DNA from: Adineta vaga
Taxonomy: Eukaryota; Rotifera
DNA length: 64,000 nucleotides
Reading direction: 5' to 3'
Assembly: GCA_021613535.1 (NCBI GenBank)
Contig: CP075496.1
Span: forward strand, 558,001-622,000
In this document: positions 11,144 through 23,023 of the stretch, piece after piece
How positions within the stretch are numbered: the stretch's first letter is position 1
Layout of the letters: each line of letters begins with the position of its first letter
Program-made: the position numbers and the translations under genes
The notes under the pieces: generated by a model
Database searches by the model: none
Told to the model about the DNA's origin: nothing
The model's input: the letters and a program-made list of their open reading frames with translations, nothing else

Positions 11144-12514
11144 CTAATTCTGGTGAATTTTATGGTTTAACATTCGATGAATATATCGTTCGAATGGTTT
11201 TTCAACAAATATATGCCACAATGATGTAATAGGTATACAAATACTAAAAACAAGAACTAAATAAAATAATGTTAAATAGTCTATGGAAGAACTATTGATA
11301 TCATTTGGTTGTGTCATCATAATTAATTCGAAAGCAACACGAAAATGAATAACATATATAAGATAACTAAGTTTTGCAATGGGTGACCAAATTTGTAAAG
11401 ATAAAATAGTTTTCAAAATTGAACTATGATATGGATGAGATATTGGACAAATTACAGAGAATAATATAAATGCTTGACATATGGCAAATAATTGTCGACT
11501 ACAACATGTAAAGATTGTCACTATCCAATCATCGATTAAAAGTTGTCCATCGTCGTTTATTGGAGGAGGTAAAACAAGTATAAACATATAAGACCAAATT
11601 AAAATAAAATATAGATATTTCTTAAATATATTCATACGAGTTAATCTATTTTGTTTTATATTGATAAGTTTAACTGCTAGAATAGCTCCTATAATGAAAC
11701 TACTATATCGACTAAAGAATGGAAAGTATAAATGTTCCATATATAATTTTACTGGATTTGGATGAAGTTTTATAATAGGAAATGTAATATTATATCTTGT
11801 ATTTATCCATTGAGCAGAATTTTCAAGCATCAATATAGACATTGTGTTATATTTTGATATAATCGGAATAATATTCATTGATTTAGGATCAAACAATAAC
11901 AACATATAAATGATTGATAGAATTACTAATATATATAATGAATAAAGAATATTAATTGAATTTCGAGAGGAATAAATTAAAAATAAAATTAATGGTAGAA
12001 TAATATGTATTTGCATATCCAAACTAACACTCCATAGTGGACCCATAGTGATCGACCACGTATCCATGGATACGCAATTTTGAAAGAATAACCACATACT
12101 TACATAGTTTGCTTTTATCTCACCGAATAAAAGTATAATTACGGATATTAGGAGAATTCCAGGCCAATATCGACAAGCTCGTCTCAAAATATACGTTGGA
12201 TATAGTTGAAAAAATTCTTTTGAACTTTTCAATTCATTCCATTGGCAAAGAAATTTGTAAGTTAATAGAAAACCAGAAATGACGAAAAACGTTTCCAAAG
12301 ATAATAATAATATCGGTGTAAAACAGAATGAAAAACTCTTTAAATAATTAAACCATTCAGCATGTGGATATGGTGGTATAAAAGTACTCAAAAATGAAAT
12401 CAGATGAATAGAGATAATCATTAAACATGATATCGATCTCAAACCATCGATCACTGCAAAATGATCAGTATTTCTTGAGAATAATGAATTGAAATCTTTC
12501 TTTATATGCCACAT
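11144..12514 (-). CDS. Acyltransferase-3 family multipass membrane protein (NRF-6/OafA-like)
   Basis: An intronless minus-strand frame of about 456 residues from the ATG at 12514; 13 further upstream codons begin with TTG, so the later ATG is used. Seen: an N-terminal VIDGLRSISCLMIISIH block (family R..H pattern, His37), SLETFFVISGFLLTY, RACRYWPGI, WSVSLDMQIHIILPL, a dozen hydrophobic spans, and a C-terminal HIFVEKPFERY box (the family carries a VExP motif here). Known: these proteins move acyl groups onto lipids, sugars or proteins, and animal members include nematode nrf-6. The usual secreted NRF N-terminal domain is absent, so this is the short, catalytic-domain-only form. Acyl acceptor unknown. 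Confidence 0.85.
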   Translation of the reverse strand: MWHIKKDFNSLFSRNTDHFAVIDGLRSISCLMIISIHLISFLSTFIPPYPHAEWFNYLKSFSFCFTPILLLSLETFFVISGFLLTYKFLCQWNELKSSKEFFQLYPTYILRRACRYWPGILLISVIILLFGEIKANYVSMWLFFQNCVSMDTWSITMGPLWSVSLDMQIHIILPLILFLIYSSRNSINILYSLYILVILSIIYMLLLFDPKSMNIIPIISKYNTMSILMLENSAQWINTRYNITFPIIKLHPNPVKLYMEHLYFPFFSRYSSFIIGAILAVKLINIKQNRLTRMNIFKKYLYFILIWSYMFILVLPPPINDDGQLLIDDWIVTIFTCCSRQLFAICQAFILFSVICPISHPYHSSILKTILSLQIWSPIAKLSYLIYVIHFRVAFELIMMTQPNDINSSSIDYLTLFYLVLVFSICIPITSLWHIFVEKPFERYIHRMLNHKIHQN

Positions 12515-13363
12515 TATGAAATCTAGTTCGTTATTATCACGTTTATCAATCAAGTAAAAAACAGATACCTATCTGGTGTGTTTTATCACATGTAATCATT
12601 AACAATCTAATAAAGCAATTGAAAAAGACATTAACCAATAGAGCGTAATATTTATTCGACTACCTACCTCATCTTGATGATGATGAGAGTCATATAGTAA
12701 ACGCGAATGAGATAAGAAATTTATTTATCAACGAAGGTTTTTATAAGATGTCATACATGTACGAAATATTTCTTAAAGAATGAAGAATTGATCGCAACAA
12801 AACAAAAAATAGTATCTAATCTGATTGTATGATTGAATATAGGAATGACAGTCGTGAGCCATATATTTTGCAACAATTCCATCGCGCTCTGGTGAAATAT
12901 GATGATGATGTCCTAACAACGTCGTTCTATGAAGATACTCCAGATATTTTTATCGTCTCAACGATATATCAGTCCTTTTTCATCAAAAATTCTATTGAGA
13001 ATCTCACATGACTTATAGGAATTTTTTGTGTGCTTTTTATCAAATTAAAAGGTTAAAATCGATTGATATTCTTCATAAAACAATTCTCATGTGACTATTG
13101 TGTTGTTAATATTGACACATATTACACGACTAAGAATAAAGAAATGTTATAGTGTCGGTAAATCAACAGTAACTATGGACAAAAGATTAATAATTTGGTT
13201 TGCAAATAACGAAGAAAGAGAATGATATACGTTTTTAGAAGGTTGTCTCCGTTTTATAAAGAACATTGACGATAAATAGTCGAAAAAGTAAAGCAATCTA
13301 ATATCAACATTTTTTCTATATACGTTTATAACATAAATTTAATTAAAAAGAAAAAAAACAAGC
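12515..13363. other. Spacer between divergent genes
   Basis: 850 bp between the acyltransferase (-) and MAPEG (+) genes. A 60-codon frame at 12829-13011 shows no recognisable pattern and is treated as chance. No other feature seen. Confidence 0.4.
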
Positions 13364-13861
13364 ATGGTTAGTGTAGAAACAATTCAATCAGGAACAGTTT
13401 TTGCTTGGTTTATGTTAATGATGATTATTCGACGTATTGTTATGTTAGGTGTAGCAATGAATGCAGGACGTGGAAAACCTTTTCCACCTGGTTCACGACC
13501 ACCAGAAGATTCGAAATTAAGTGGAGTTAAAATTCAACAATCTCCAACAACAACAACATCAAATCAAATTGAATTTACAAAAGATGTTCGTGTTAATAAA
13601 ACAATTCATAATGATACAGAAAATGATCCTTATTTTCTTATATTACTCATTGCAACTGCACTTTTTTCGGATGGTTATTCTCGAAATTGTTCAAGAACAA
13701 TTGCTTATGGTCTTTTATATTTAATTATACGTACACTTTATGCTGTTACTTATATCATAGGTTTACAACCATGGAGATCAATTATTTATGCTTTAGGATT
13801 AGCATTAACTTTAGCATGTAGTTTAGATCTTGTTATTACAATGTCACTTCGACCAAATTAA
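13364..13861 (+). CDS. MAPEG-family membrane protein (microsomal GST-like)
   Basis: Intronless, 165 residues. It has a first hydrophobic helix at about 10-32, a polar proline-rich loop at about 35-72, then RVNKTIHNDTENDPYFLIL, which matches the MAPEG block R....N..EN.P.FL, followed by three more helices including the RTLYAVTYIIG stretch. Known: MAPEG proteins are four-helix membrane proteins that conjugate or reduce lipophilic substrates with glutathione, or make eicosanoids. The polar loop is longer than in most bacterial members and matches the MGST1 layout. Catalytic activity is inferred only. Confidence 0.78.
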   Translation: MVSVETIQSGTVFAWFMLMMIIRRIVMLGVAMNAGRGKPFPPGSRPPEDSKLSGVKIQQSPTTTTSNQIEFTKDVRVNKTIHNDTENDPYFLILLIATALFSDGYSRNCSRTIAYGLLYLIIRTLYAVTYIIGLQPWRSIIYALGLALTLACSLDLVITMSLRPN

Positions 13862-14113
13862 TATATTCTTATGATTGACAAAAGATTTGATCAAGATCGT
13901 ATAGTATATCTGTTTTATTTTGATAAGAATCATTTCTATTCTTAGTCTATCATTTGACTTTTTCATGTACTTTAATCAATTAATCGTCGTATTGTATTAT
14001 ATATACGAGAGAATAAAATCCATCTGTTTTTATTATTGATAAGCAAATAAAAATCAATGTTTTTGTTTTTAAATAATAATTAGTTTAAACTCAAAAGAAA
14101 GAAAAGCGAAAAG

Positions 14114-15940
14114 ATGATTTTCAATATGAGACTAACTTTTCTTTTCTCAAGTTTTTTCATTGGATTCTCTTTTGGTATGTATAATTATTGAAAATTAATT
14201 AATAAAAGAAAAGATTCTTCTTTTTTATTATTAAAAAGGTCAACAAGAATCTTATCCAATGTGGAAAGTATTTTGTAGTGGAAGACCACTTTATCGTGGT
14301 CGTCTTGATTCTATTGTAACACCAGGTGAACCAGCAGGTCATGTACATAAAGTTATGGGTGGAAATCATTTTAGTGCAGGTGTTAAAAATCAACCACCTG
14401 TTGAACTTTACGAAGTAACAAAATCAGCCAGTTGTACAACATGTTCTATTCATACAGTTGATAATAGTAATTATTGGCATCCTGATTTGTAAATCAATTC
14501 TTTCTTTCTTTCTTTTTTATATTTAAATTCATAAATGAATTATTTCTTCATAGATATTATCAATGGCCAAATGGAACATTTTCCTTAGTACCTGATGGTG
14601 GTTTAACAGTTTATTATATCGCCCGAACTGGTAATATTGGTGGTTCACAATATACAAATCCAAATTGGCAACCATTTCCTAAAGGTCTTCGAATGATTGC
14701 TGGTGATCCATGGAGAAGAACATTCAATGAATCTGATACAACACATAAAGCAATCAGTTTTGTTTGGTAAAAAAGAAAGCAGTATTTCTAATCTTAAATT
14801 TTAATAAACATTTATGGAAATAGTTTAACTGATTTTGGAATGCCAAATGCACCTGAAACAAATGGTTTTCAAACTGATAAATATTTTTGTAAAAATGGAT
14901 TTCGTATGCAAGTCTTCTTTCCAATGTGTTGGGATGGAATTAATTTAGATTCAACAGATCATCGATCACATATGGCATATCCAACTCAATATAATATTGG
15001 AGATTGTCCTTCAACTCATCCTGTCCGTTTACCTGCACTTTTCTTTGAAGCTTTTTATTCCGTAGATAAATTTCCACATGGAACAGGTCGACAACCATTT
15101 GTTCTATCAAATGGTGATCCAACTGGTTATGGATTTCATGGTGATTTTGTAAGAAAACTTCGTTTTCTTTTTATAGAAAAATTTATTTGTATGAAAATTC
15201 TCATTTAGGTTAATGGATGGGATTTTGATGTTCTTAAAAATATGTTAAATGATAAAACATGTCTTGCAAGTAATACAAATCTTGGAAATAATCCTGAACG
15301 TTGTTTACCATTACAACCATTTGTAAAGAAATCTGTTGATTCAAATTGTGAATTAGAAAAATCTATTCCATTAACAGAAAATATTGGAATGGTTGAACCA
15401 ATCAAACGTTTACCTGGTTGTAATCCAATAACACATTCAAATGCAATCAAATGTTCATTAGGTTATGATCCAAAATCTATGGATAATACAGATACATTTC
15501 ATATTCAATCAAAAATAACTGGTAAATATTTAACTTTTAATCCAATAACAGAAATTGTTTATGCAAATGCATCAATTGAAAATCCGACTTATCGTGAAAC
15601 ATGGGGATTAGGATGGGCGGCAAAGGATACAGGTCGTACAATACGTAATACAGAATTAAATCGACATTTAACTATGCAAGATATTCTACGTGTTCGTGGT
15701 CCTGAATCAGATACGTGGGAAATATTTAGTTTAGAAAAACAATCAAATACGGATTATTTTGCGATTCAAAATCGTCGACATGGGAAATATTTAAGAGTTG
15801 AATCAGATTTTACAATTAGTGGAACAACATCAATTCCGATTGATTCATGTCTTTTTCGATTAATTACACCTAATGGTGGATATGTTCTAGAAGGATTAAA
15901 AGTTTCTGATTTAAATCAATTATCAATTAATATTGGATAA
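14114..15940 (+). CDS. Secreted DUF1996 protein with C-terminal beta-trefoil-like domain
   Basis: Five exons (14114..14174, 14239..14488, 14554..14766, 14824..15148, 15209..15940) with introns of 57-65 bp join in frame to 526 residues. A signal peptide is visible over the first ~20 residues. DUF1996 spans about residues 22-300: GHVHKVMGGNHFS, CTTC, NYWHPDLYYQWPNG, GGLTVYY, FPKGLRMIAGDP, FFPMCWDG followed by DHRSHMAYP, and CPSTHPVRLPALFFE. Residues ~370-500 hold repeated short YL.F/KYLRV-type strands suggesting a fascin- or ricin-like beta-trefoil. DUF1996 is known mainly from fungi and oomycetes, often with WSC or carbohydrate-binding domains, so extracellular polysaccharide binding or processing is plausible. 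Origin by transfer from fungi is inference; the gene now carries host-type short introns. Confidence 0.85.
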
Positions 15941-17021
15941 ATTCAATCAATTTTCTCTTCTTTTTAATCTTTATATCAAAGAAAAGATTTTCATTAAATT
16001 ATATTCTTTCTCACAATTATCATAGTCATATAGTTTAGCAAGTGATATCACATATCTCACCGAAGACTAGTTCGTCACCTGAAAGAGATGGGGGTGCGTC
16101 TCCAAAATGCAGGATACATGACATTCCTGAGCTGAATTTTCATTCGAGAGAGAAGAAAACTAAACTTATCAATGTGCAATCGGTATTATTTATGATTGAG
16201 AAAAATAATGCTGACTCAACTTTTCATTGGAGATTAAAATCAGATTATGTATGAGTTAATAAAAAATGACGATTTTATATTGTCTACAATCTATTCCATT
16301 CTTTCATCTATGAAAAAAACGATTTTCTTGGCTTTTAAGAACAGGCTCCATTTGGACTCTGGTCGATCGTTCTAGGGTTAATTTATTTATTTCAGAAGAG
16401 TTTCTTTGGTTGAATAAATGACATGTATCAAATATTTCTTATCGAGATTCTTTATTATTTGATAAAGATAAAATTCTATGATGAAAAAGATATACATGTA
16501 GAACTTGAAATGTGTGATGAGGGTGCTATATAGGGTTTTCAAATAGGATAGCAGTCATCCTATTCCGCGATGTTGAACATTTTGGAATAAGTTCCCACTC
16601 ATTCCCGGAATCGCGTCGTATAGAAATCGGTTGATTACTCAGTACATAGCAATTAGGGAGGGTGATGGGGAAGCATGCGATTCCGGAATGTGCAACATCG
16701 CAGAATAGGAAGTATTCTCCACAATTCCCGTCTGTTATTCCTTCATCTGATATTTTTATTAGAAAATCTTTTGTATTTTCATTATTTATTGATATTTTTT
16801 TCCGTATGCATTTCTACCCTAGACGTGAATTCATATCTGATTATTTTCCTCTTTTCTAAAAGCTATTCAAATGAAATGTTCAAACTTTCATGTGTTTTTT
16901 TTAGATCAGTAGAACAGATGAAAGTTCAGACTGACAAAAACTCTATTTAAATTTGATAGAATTGAAAAACAACATAATATTTTATAAATTTAATATTACT
17001 GGTTTTCATCCTTATATTTAA
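15941..17021. other. Spacer between convergent genes with an inverted repeat
   Basis: 1.1 kb between the DUF1996 gene and the 7TM receptor. Apart from the inverted repeat at 16558-16710 no feature is recognised; short frames at 16042 and 16662 show no family pattern. Confidence 0.45.
16558..16710. repeat. Imperfect inverted repeat (28-bp arms)
   Basis: The left arm 16558..16585 (TCCTATTCCGCGATGTTGAA...) pairs with the right arm 16683..16710 at 24 of 28 positions. A second, inner GGAATC/GATTCC pair lies at about 16605 and 16680. The 97-bp centre is G+C-richer than the flanks. This could be a small foldback element or a decayed MITE; no target duplication is obvious. Confidence 0.6.
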
Positions 17022-17903
17022 TTAAAAATATTTTTGTATAAAATTCAACAAAATATTTTTAATTTCTTTGTTCATAAAAAATAAAACAATCATTTTAGTT
17101 GAAAAACACATCGTAATACTAATTAATGCTAATAAATATAAAGGTGTTGGTGGTTTAATATGTTTAAATAATAAATGCCAAAAAACAAGAATCAAATATG
17201 GAAAACCAGCTATAACAAGAATCATTATTAAAATGAATATATTTCTCATTAAAATCAATTCACGTTTATAATTTGGACGAAATGTTTTATTTGGATTTAA
17301 ATTTGTTACTCGATTTCGAGATTTGTTTGCTGAATAAATAATTATTCCATAAATAAAAATAATTATTGAAAGTGGAATTAAATAAGCTATTGTTATTGCT
17401 AAAAATGATGATAGAAAAACTTTTGTTGAATTTAAACAAGTACGTGATTCAATTTCAAATCCAAAACCATCTGGAACATACATTGGACCTAATCCACCTA
17501 ATAATGCAATAAGATAATTTAATATTATTAAATAAATATGTGTTCGATATGTTAATAAATATTTATGTTTATAAAATATTGAAAAAAATAATCGACTAAT
17601 TGATTGAATTAAATATGATATTGGAACAGATATACAAACAACTGTATAACAATATGAACGAAAGATACATAATGGTTGATGAATAAACCAAGTATCTTGT
17701 ATTCCATAAATATCTGTTGATAATTGAACAATTGAATAAATCATTGTTAAAATTATTGTATTACTTGTTATCATATTTGTTATTGTATGACATTGATTAT
17801 TTAATAAAATAATTAATAGCATTAATAAGCCAAATAATAAACTTATTATTGAACAAAATATTGAAAATGAAAAACAAATTTTATAAAATAAATCCGAAGT
17901 CAT
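17022..17903 (-). CDS. Rhodopsin-like seven-transmembrane receptor, intronless
   Basis: A 293-residue minus-strand frame with seven hydrophobic helices, roughly residues 8-33, 43-65, 80-103, 124-147, 165-190, 222-247 and 256-278. Helix 3 is followed by SRLFF at the usual DRY position, so the acidic residue is replaced. A cysteine before helix 3 (PLCIF) and one in extracellular loop 2 (SRTCLN) can form the usual disulfide. Helix 6 carries the FPYLI proline. Termini are very short. It resembles the small peptide-receptor-like GPCRs expanded in rotifers. Ligand unknown. Confidence 0.75.
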   Translation of the reverse strand: MTSDLFYKICFSFSIFCSIISLLFGLLMLLIILLNNQCHTITNMITSNTIILTMIYSIVQLSTDIYGIQDTWFIHQPLCIFRSYCYTVVCISVPISYLIQSISRLFFSIFYKHKYLLTYRTHIYLIILNYLIALLGGLGPMYVPDGFGFEIESRTCLNSTKVFLSSFLAITIAYLIPLSIIIFIYGIIIYSANKSRNRVTNLNPNKTFRPNYKRELILMRNIFILIMILVIAGFPYLILVFWHLLFKHIKPPTPLYLLALISITMCFSTKMIVLFFMNKEIKNILLNFIQKYF

Positions 17904-19882
17904 GTTTTTATGAATAAATTATACTTGAATGTTACTTACAAAGAAGTACTCTGCAAAATGATAAAAAAAGAAAATCTTTCTTTTTCTTTTTTTTCGTCAT
18001 CTATTTCATTCGAGTGTAGTGAACCATACTTGAATTAAATTCATTATTTTTTACGTAGATAATTTTCTAGAATACATTTTCTTTTTTTTTTAAAGAATCA
18101 TGTTTTAGTGCGTACTCATGCAACGTAACTCGATTAACATGACATTCAATCCAGTCTGAATTTGTCTAATTTTATAAAATATTCTTTTATTTAAAATTGA
18201 AATGAATATTGTTGTAATTTGTCAACTGAAGTTTTATTTCAAATATATCATAAGTTATTAATCAAGTTCAAGTTCGGTACATTATTATATTTGGTAGAGA
18301 TGAGGAAGACGAGTTTTATTTTAATTTAACTTACCAGAAAACAGTCCGAGTTGTCGAAAAGATTTCTAGTCTCGAATATGATGGCTATATAGGGGATAGC
18401 TAGGAGTGCTATGTTCTTAGTTGGTCCGTGATCAAGTTGAGATTTTACTAGATATCCTTATAGGACTCGTTTTCACCCATCATACCAAAGTTTTGAGTTT
18501 TTACATGAAACTTTGCTCATATCAAGCACTGTTGAGTTCGAAAGTAGGTGATTTATAAATCGATATAAATGAATCGATTTATCAATACTAAATTTTTGAA
18601 GCAAAAATTTAAATTAATTCTAAACATTTTTTTTCGGTGTTTTTAAATCGACCTTATTTATAAATCTAATCTTCATTTATAAACGCATCGAAGATTTATA
18701 AATGCTTGATTGCTTTATAAATCCCATTTATTTAAAATATATCATCCACGAAACGTCTTTTGTGGACCAGTTTGTGGACCAAAAGTATAAAGATTCTGAG
18801 ATGAAAATGATACTTGAATAAGGGTTAAACTTTCCAACATTTGATCCCATCCAGGGCTTCACGTGTGACGGGACAAGAAAATTTCGTATACCCAGGTCGA
18901 TCAATCCCAGTGTCAAATCTTACAGGATCCGTATTGGAATCCGTCTGACGATCCAACACCTGGAATTATTAGTACGCTTTCTCTCTTTATGCTGCTACAC
19001 TGTATTTTAGTGGACATCATTATATATAGATGTAAAATTTTCTTTCTAAACTCATTTAATTCAGAGAAGACAAGAGAACTAAAAGTAATGATGCGCATAC
19101 CTTTTTAACAGTACCGGAGCTGGAATTTTCGTTGCTTTCCAAACACCAATAACAACTAATATTATTCGCTCTCGTGATTACTTATTTTGAATATCTGTTG
19201 AAATTAGTAAATATAATAGTATGTATCATCAACTTGTTTACATCTATCGTTAAATTAGAAACTTTAATAATCTGGAAAAAACTAAAAAATGATCAGGTGT
19301 ATTTATTAAAAACTCATTTAGTTTTCTTTCAAAATTAGAGCCACTCAAATAGTACAATTGTTTATGGTGGTGCGTCGTTCACATGTTATTTCCACGTCAA
19401 TAAAAAAGAAGTTAAAGGAAATATATTTACACCATGGGTCTAAAAAGAACGAAAAAATTATGTTTGTTCGCTTTCATCTACGTCTAGTTTCGTTCGTCCT
19501 CATAAATATCGACATACCGACCCCGTACGCTTGAAATAAATTAGAAATTGTTTGTTAAGCAACTTCAAAGATAGAGGGTCTCACCATCGTCAATCTATTT
19601 CTATCTATTATGTGAAAATATTGGCAAACTATTTATTTATTTAGGAAATACGTATTGATATTCAAACTACAATACTTGAAATGATTCAAAAAAAAAAGAA
19701 AAAAATATTAAAAAATGTTGTGTATTACGATAAATAAAATAAAATAAAATCTAATTTCTCTCTTATACGTTAAACTACTAAATGCAATAAAAGAAAATAA
19801 TCTATGATAAAAAAGTGCATTTTAGACGTCTTGTTAAAGTACTTAATCATCAGCAACACCATCTTTGAATAGCTTGACATGT
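17904..19882. other. Gene-poor spacer
   Basis: 2 kb without a recognised exon. At 18541-18735 short TTTATAAAT/ATTTATAAA words recur about seven times; a weaker cluster of the same words lies at about 24870-24900. A G+C-richer patch at about 18840-18960 has no recognisable content. Confidence 0.45.
18541..18735. repeat. Cluster of TTTATAAAT-type words
   Basis: Several near-palindromic TTTATAAAT words occur in under 200 bp. Possibly a degenerate satellite or AT-rich spacer. Confidence 0.35.
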
Positions 19883-20405
19883 TTATGTATTGAACATCCA
19901 ACATTTTTTATCCAATGTTGTCCATTCTAAATTAGTTGTACTGTCACGTTTTGCTCCAGTAGCGTATAAACTGACAGCAGCTTCGTTGTTCTTATCATAT
20001 GCAGAACGCCAATTACGATCAGTTGTAAGTGCGAAACCGCCACATTTTCGATCACTATTGCATAAAGTAACTGCCTGAGACCATGGAAGAATACAATAAC
20101 CTCCAACCACTGTTACTTTTTCACAAGGATAGCTCTTCGCATCATACGTAACTCCAGCACCTAAACTGATTCGTACGTAATCCAATCGCATTGAGAACTA
20201 GAACAGCGAGGAAGAAGACAAAATATTTCTATATGAACATATTATGTGTATTTTTCATAGATACATACTTTAGTTTTGCTATAGTACGTGATTCTGGAAA
20301 AAGCTCTTCCAAACCTCTAAGCAATTCATTATCAGTTATTTTTCTTGAATAGACCATCATTGGAATAAATATAGTTAAGATTAAAACCACTTGCATAAGA
20401 TTCAT
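19883..20405 (-). CDS. Small secreted cysteine-containing protein, unknown
   Basis: Two minus-strand exons (20269..20405 and 19883..20165) joined by a 103-bp GTATGT..CAG intron give 139 residues in frame; another AG at 20198 would shift the frame. A signal peptide of about 20 residues (MNLMQVVLILTIFIPMMVYS) is followed by a charged helix and a domain with six cysteines, including PCEKV, GGYCILPW, LCNSDRKCGGFALTTD and KKCWMF. The CGGF/TTD pattern suggests a small extracellular PAN/WSC-like fold, but the match is weak. The second exon is richer in G+C than its surroundings, as expected for a gene under constraint. Role not known. Confidence 0.55.
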
Positions 20406-22436
20406 CTTTGCTGTTTTAATATTCTTGATTTCAATGTGCTAAATAAAAAACAATAATTGATTTATTTACCAATTACTTCCGATTCTTTTTTTATGAGGAA
20501 ACAACATAAAAGTTTGAATCCGTAGACCAATTCTTGACGCTCACAGCTCAAAATCGAGTTGTTTAACAAAAGAAGTGTGAAATATACACGCTTAACTTAT
20601 CTAACTAGAATAATATAACTTACATTGACAAAAATTTATTATTGATCGTTGTGTTAATATTTTTTTCAGTGTTGTTATTACGATTTGACTGTCATTTATA
20701 TACATTTTGTTTATCGTTATCTTCTGTTTTTGAGCCCGCTCTAGCATGACCAAACAATCACCCTTTAGTTTTAGTTATAACTATTTTTTTACTTGGATAT
20801 GCTCCCAATCATTAATCTCTCTCTCTCTCTCTCTCTCTCTCGTTTCGGGTCACTTGAATGAAAAAGGGGCAACTATTTTGTAGGCAAAGTAACAAAAATT
20901 TATTTAGATATTATTAGGTACAAAACTATTACGAAGAATACAGTAGATTTTTAACAAAAAAATAATGATTTATTCTAAATAAAAACTCTTATATTCTTTG
21001 TATCAATTTCAATGTTAATAATATCGAAAAGCAAAGATGAGGATAACGACCATTGCTGACAAAAGAATCCAGTATACAAAAGAGAAATTGATTGAGTAAT
21101 CTTTATACATATTTCATAGTAAATTATCCTAATGGTAGACATACTTTTCTCATATAGATCATTTGCTTTAATCTGATGAGTAAATTACGAAGATTTTTTG
21201 AATTTGAAAAGTAAATCAAAGAAAATCTGAATGTTTATAGACAGTCAATTACCAGAGTGAACAAAAACAGGACAATAAAAATAGATTTTCAAAGCATTGT
21301 AAAAAATATGAATAACAAACGAAAACAAGTTTAGGAAATAATTCAATAACATGGCAGGAAATATGTGTGTACATTTACAATCATCTATTTTTTTTCTTAT
21401 CCAATTTTTACGAAATAAATACCAATATGTTGATGAAAGCTATGCATACACGTGTGTTATATTTTCTTGTCAGTAGAATATTTGCTCCTTGTTTATCCTA
21501 ACTATCAATAGGATTGATTAACGATTTTGTATACGTACGTAATAGAAGAAAGAAAGAACGAGAATGTGGATTGATGTTGCTTATAAATGCAAAAAAAGGT
21601 TTTATTTTCATTGATGACTGGATGTTTAAAATATCGACGCATACAGGTGTCCTAGCACGTTATTATTGATGTCGAAACATAATGTTTAAATATTACAGTC
21701 ATGATTTCTCATCATATATTACTGTAGATATGCAATGAAATGAATCAGCGTCTTTTCATATTTGGATTATAACTGATCTGAGAAAAAGCTTATTTAATTA
21801 GAAGAAAAATAGATGCAGTAAAAATGAATTTGTAGATTAAAAGAAAACATAATATTACTAATAACGCTCATCCTCTGGATTCGCTGATCCTTTTCTAAAA
21901 GAATGATAAGAGTGCTCAGTAAAGCCCTCAAGCGGGACCTGGACTGGACTGGATCTCAGTCCAAGCAAACTTTTTACATAAAAGCTTTTTAAAAGTGTTT
22001 TTCATCTTTTCACCATTTCAAAGTATCATTAAATCATTTATTGAAAGAGAAAAGAGAAACCAAGTACTGTTTGTAAATATTCATGAATCTGATCGCTTGA
22101 TACCTCTCAAAAATGTATTATCCATATTTATTTTCCTTTCTATAAGGCTATTAAACGAACGTCTAATCGCTCGTGGTCTTTTTTCTATTACCCTTGCAAT
22201 CATATGAGTGTTATGTGAGAGATTCGTTCATCATAGTAGATCAATTCATAACCGAAGACATAGAAAACTTGCATGATTGCGTCGTTTACAATATAGGTTT
22301 CATTCTCCTTTTCACTTTCAGGAAACAGAACGTTGTCGGATGCGTTCTCGTAGATCATCAATTAAGTGCTTTCGAAGAAACGCCCAAATCACGTGAAAGC
22401 CACTCAAATCCATACTCTGAAGTATCACTCTCTAAA
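20406..22436. other. Gene-poor spacer
   Basis: 2 kb. The only clear feature is the CT microsatellite at 20817. A G+C-richer patch at about 21870-21965 contains CTGGACTGGACTGGAT. Short frames at 21995 and 22173 show no family pattern. Confidence 0.4.
20817..20841. repeat. (CT)12 microsatellite
   Basis: An uninterrupted run of CT dinucleotides, about 25 bp. Confidence 0.95.
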
Positions 22437-22560
22437 TCAACGTCTAGTCGTTCATCGGCCTCCCACCGGTCGGCCACCTATGGCTAGCCATTAACATGAA
22501 CGCCTTCATTGTTTCGTCCACTTTTGATTCATTTCTAAAACGAATAAGTGAATTTTCTTT
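22437..22560. repeat. Diverged dispersed repeat, copy 1
   Basis: Shares ordered blocks with 43070..43200: CGTCTAGTCGTTC, then GGCCAC, CTAGCCATT, and about 90 bp on a pyrimidine tract followed by AAAACGAATAA. Spacing is similar in both copies. The second copy lies in sequence inserted into a gene relic, which suggests a mobile or formerly mobile unit. Confidence 0.5.
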
Positions 22561-22604
22561 GGTCTTCTCTTCAAAAGGCACTGACTTTGTAGTACTATAA
22601 AGGG

Positions 22605-22890
22605 TTCTAGTTCATCGATCTCGATTACCCTTTTGTCGAACTTTATATGATATATTAGAATTCATCAATTGTTAATTAGCTAATTAATCGATGAGAAATT
22701 AAGTGAAACTGACGTCAGATTCGAGTTTCTCATCCACGATTATCCTTCGGTCAATCCTTACATAATAGTATAATAATTGATAATTAGCTAATTAATTAAA
22801 TAAATAATTAGAATTATGAAAAACTAACACCAGATTCGGATTCCTCGACCTCGATTACCCTTGGTCAATCATTTTCTGATGACCAGCGTC
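22605..22890. repeat. Degenerate direct repeats of about 110-130 bp
   Basis: The block GATTCG..TCTC/CTCG..CGATTA(T/C)CCTT..GTCAATC occurs near 22720-22760 and 22830-22870, with a shorter match at 22610-22640. Each full copy follows an AATTAGCTAATTAAT palindrome (22674 and 22777). Confidence 0.5.
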
Positions 22891-23023
22891 AGGTTTCTTT
22901 TGAGTTATAAAATGCTGCAACCTGATTGACTTGGATAAACTCACAAACGCACAAACTTTTAGCATTTTAAATACTTAATCGATTTAAAAGTCTAGTTTAT
23001 TTGTTTATAAATTCTTCCGCCTA

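Noticed and set aside
11038-11229. Plus-strand frame over the 5' end of the small coiled-coil gene and the 3' end of the acyltransferase
   Set aside because: It is the reverse complement of better-supported coding sequence.
12829-13011. 60-codon plus-strand frame
   Set aside because: No recognisable pattern, and isolated between divergent genes.
20192-20198. TAG acceptor and following ATG as the second-exon start of the small secreted protein
   Set aside because: That acceptor puts the joined reading out of frame; CAG at 20166-20168 restores it.
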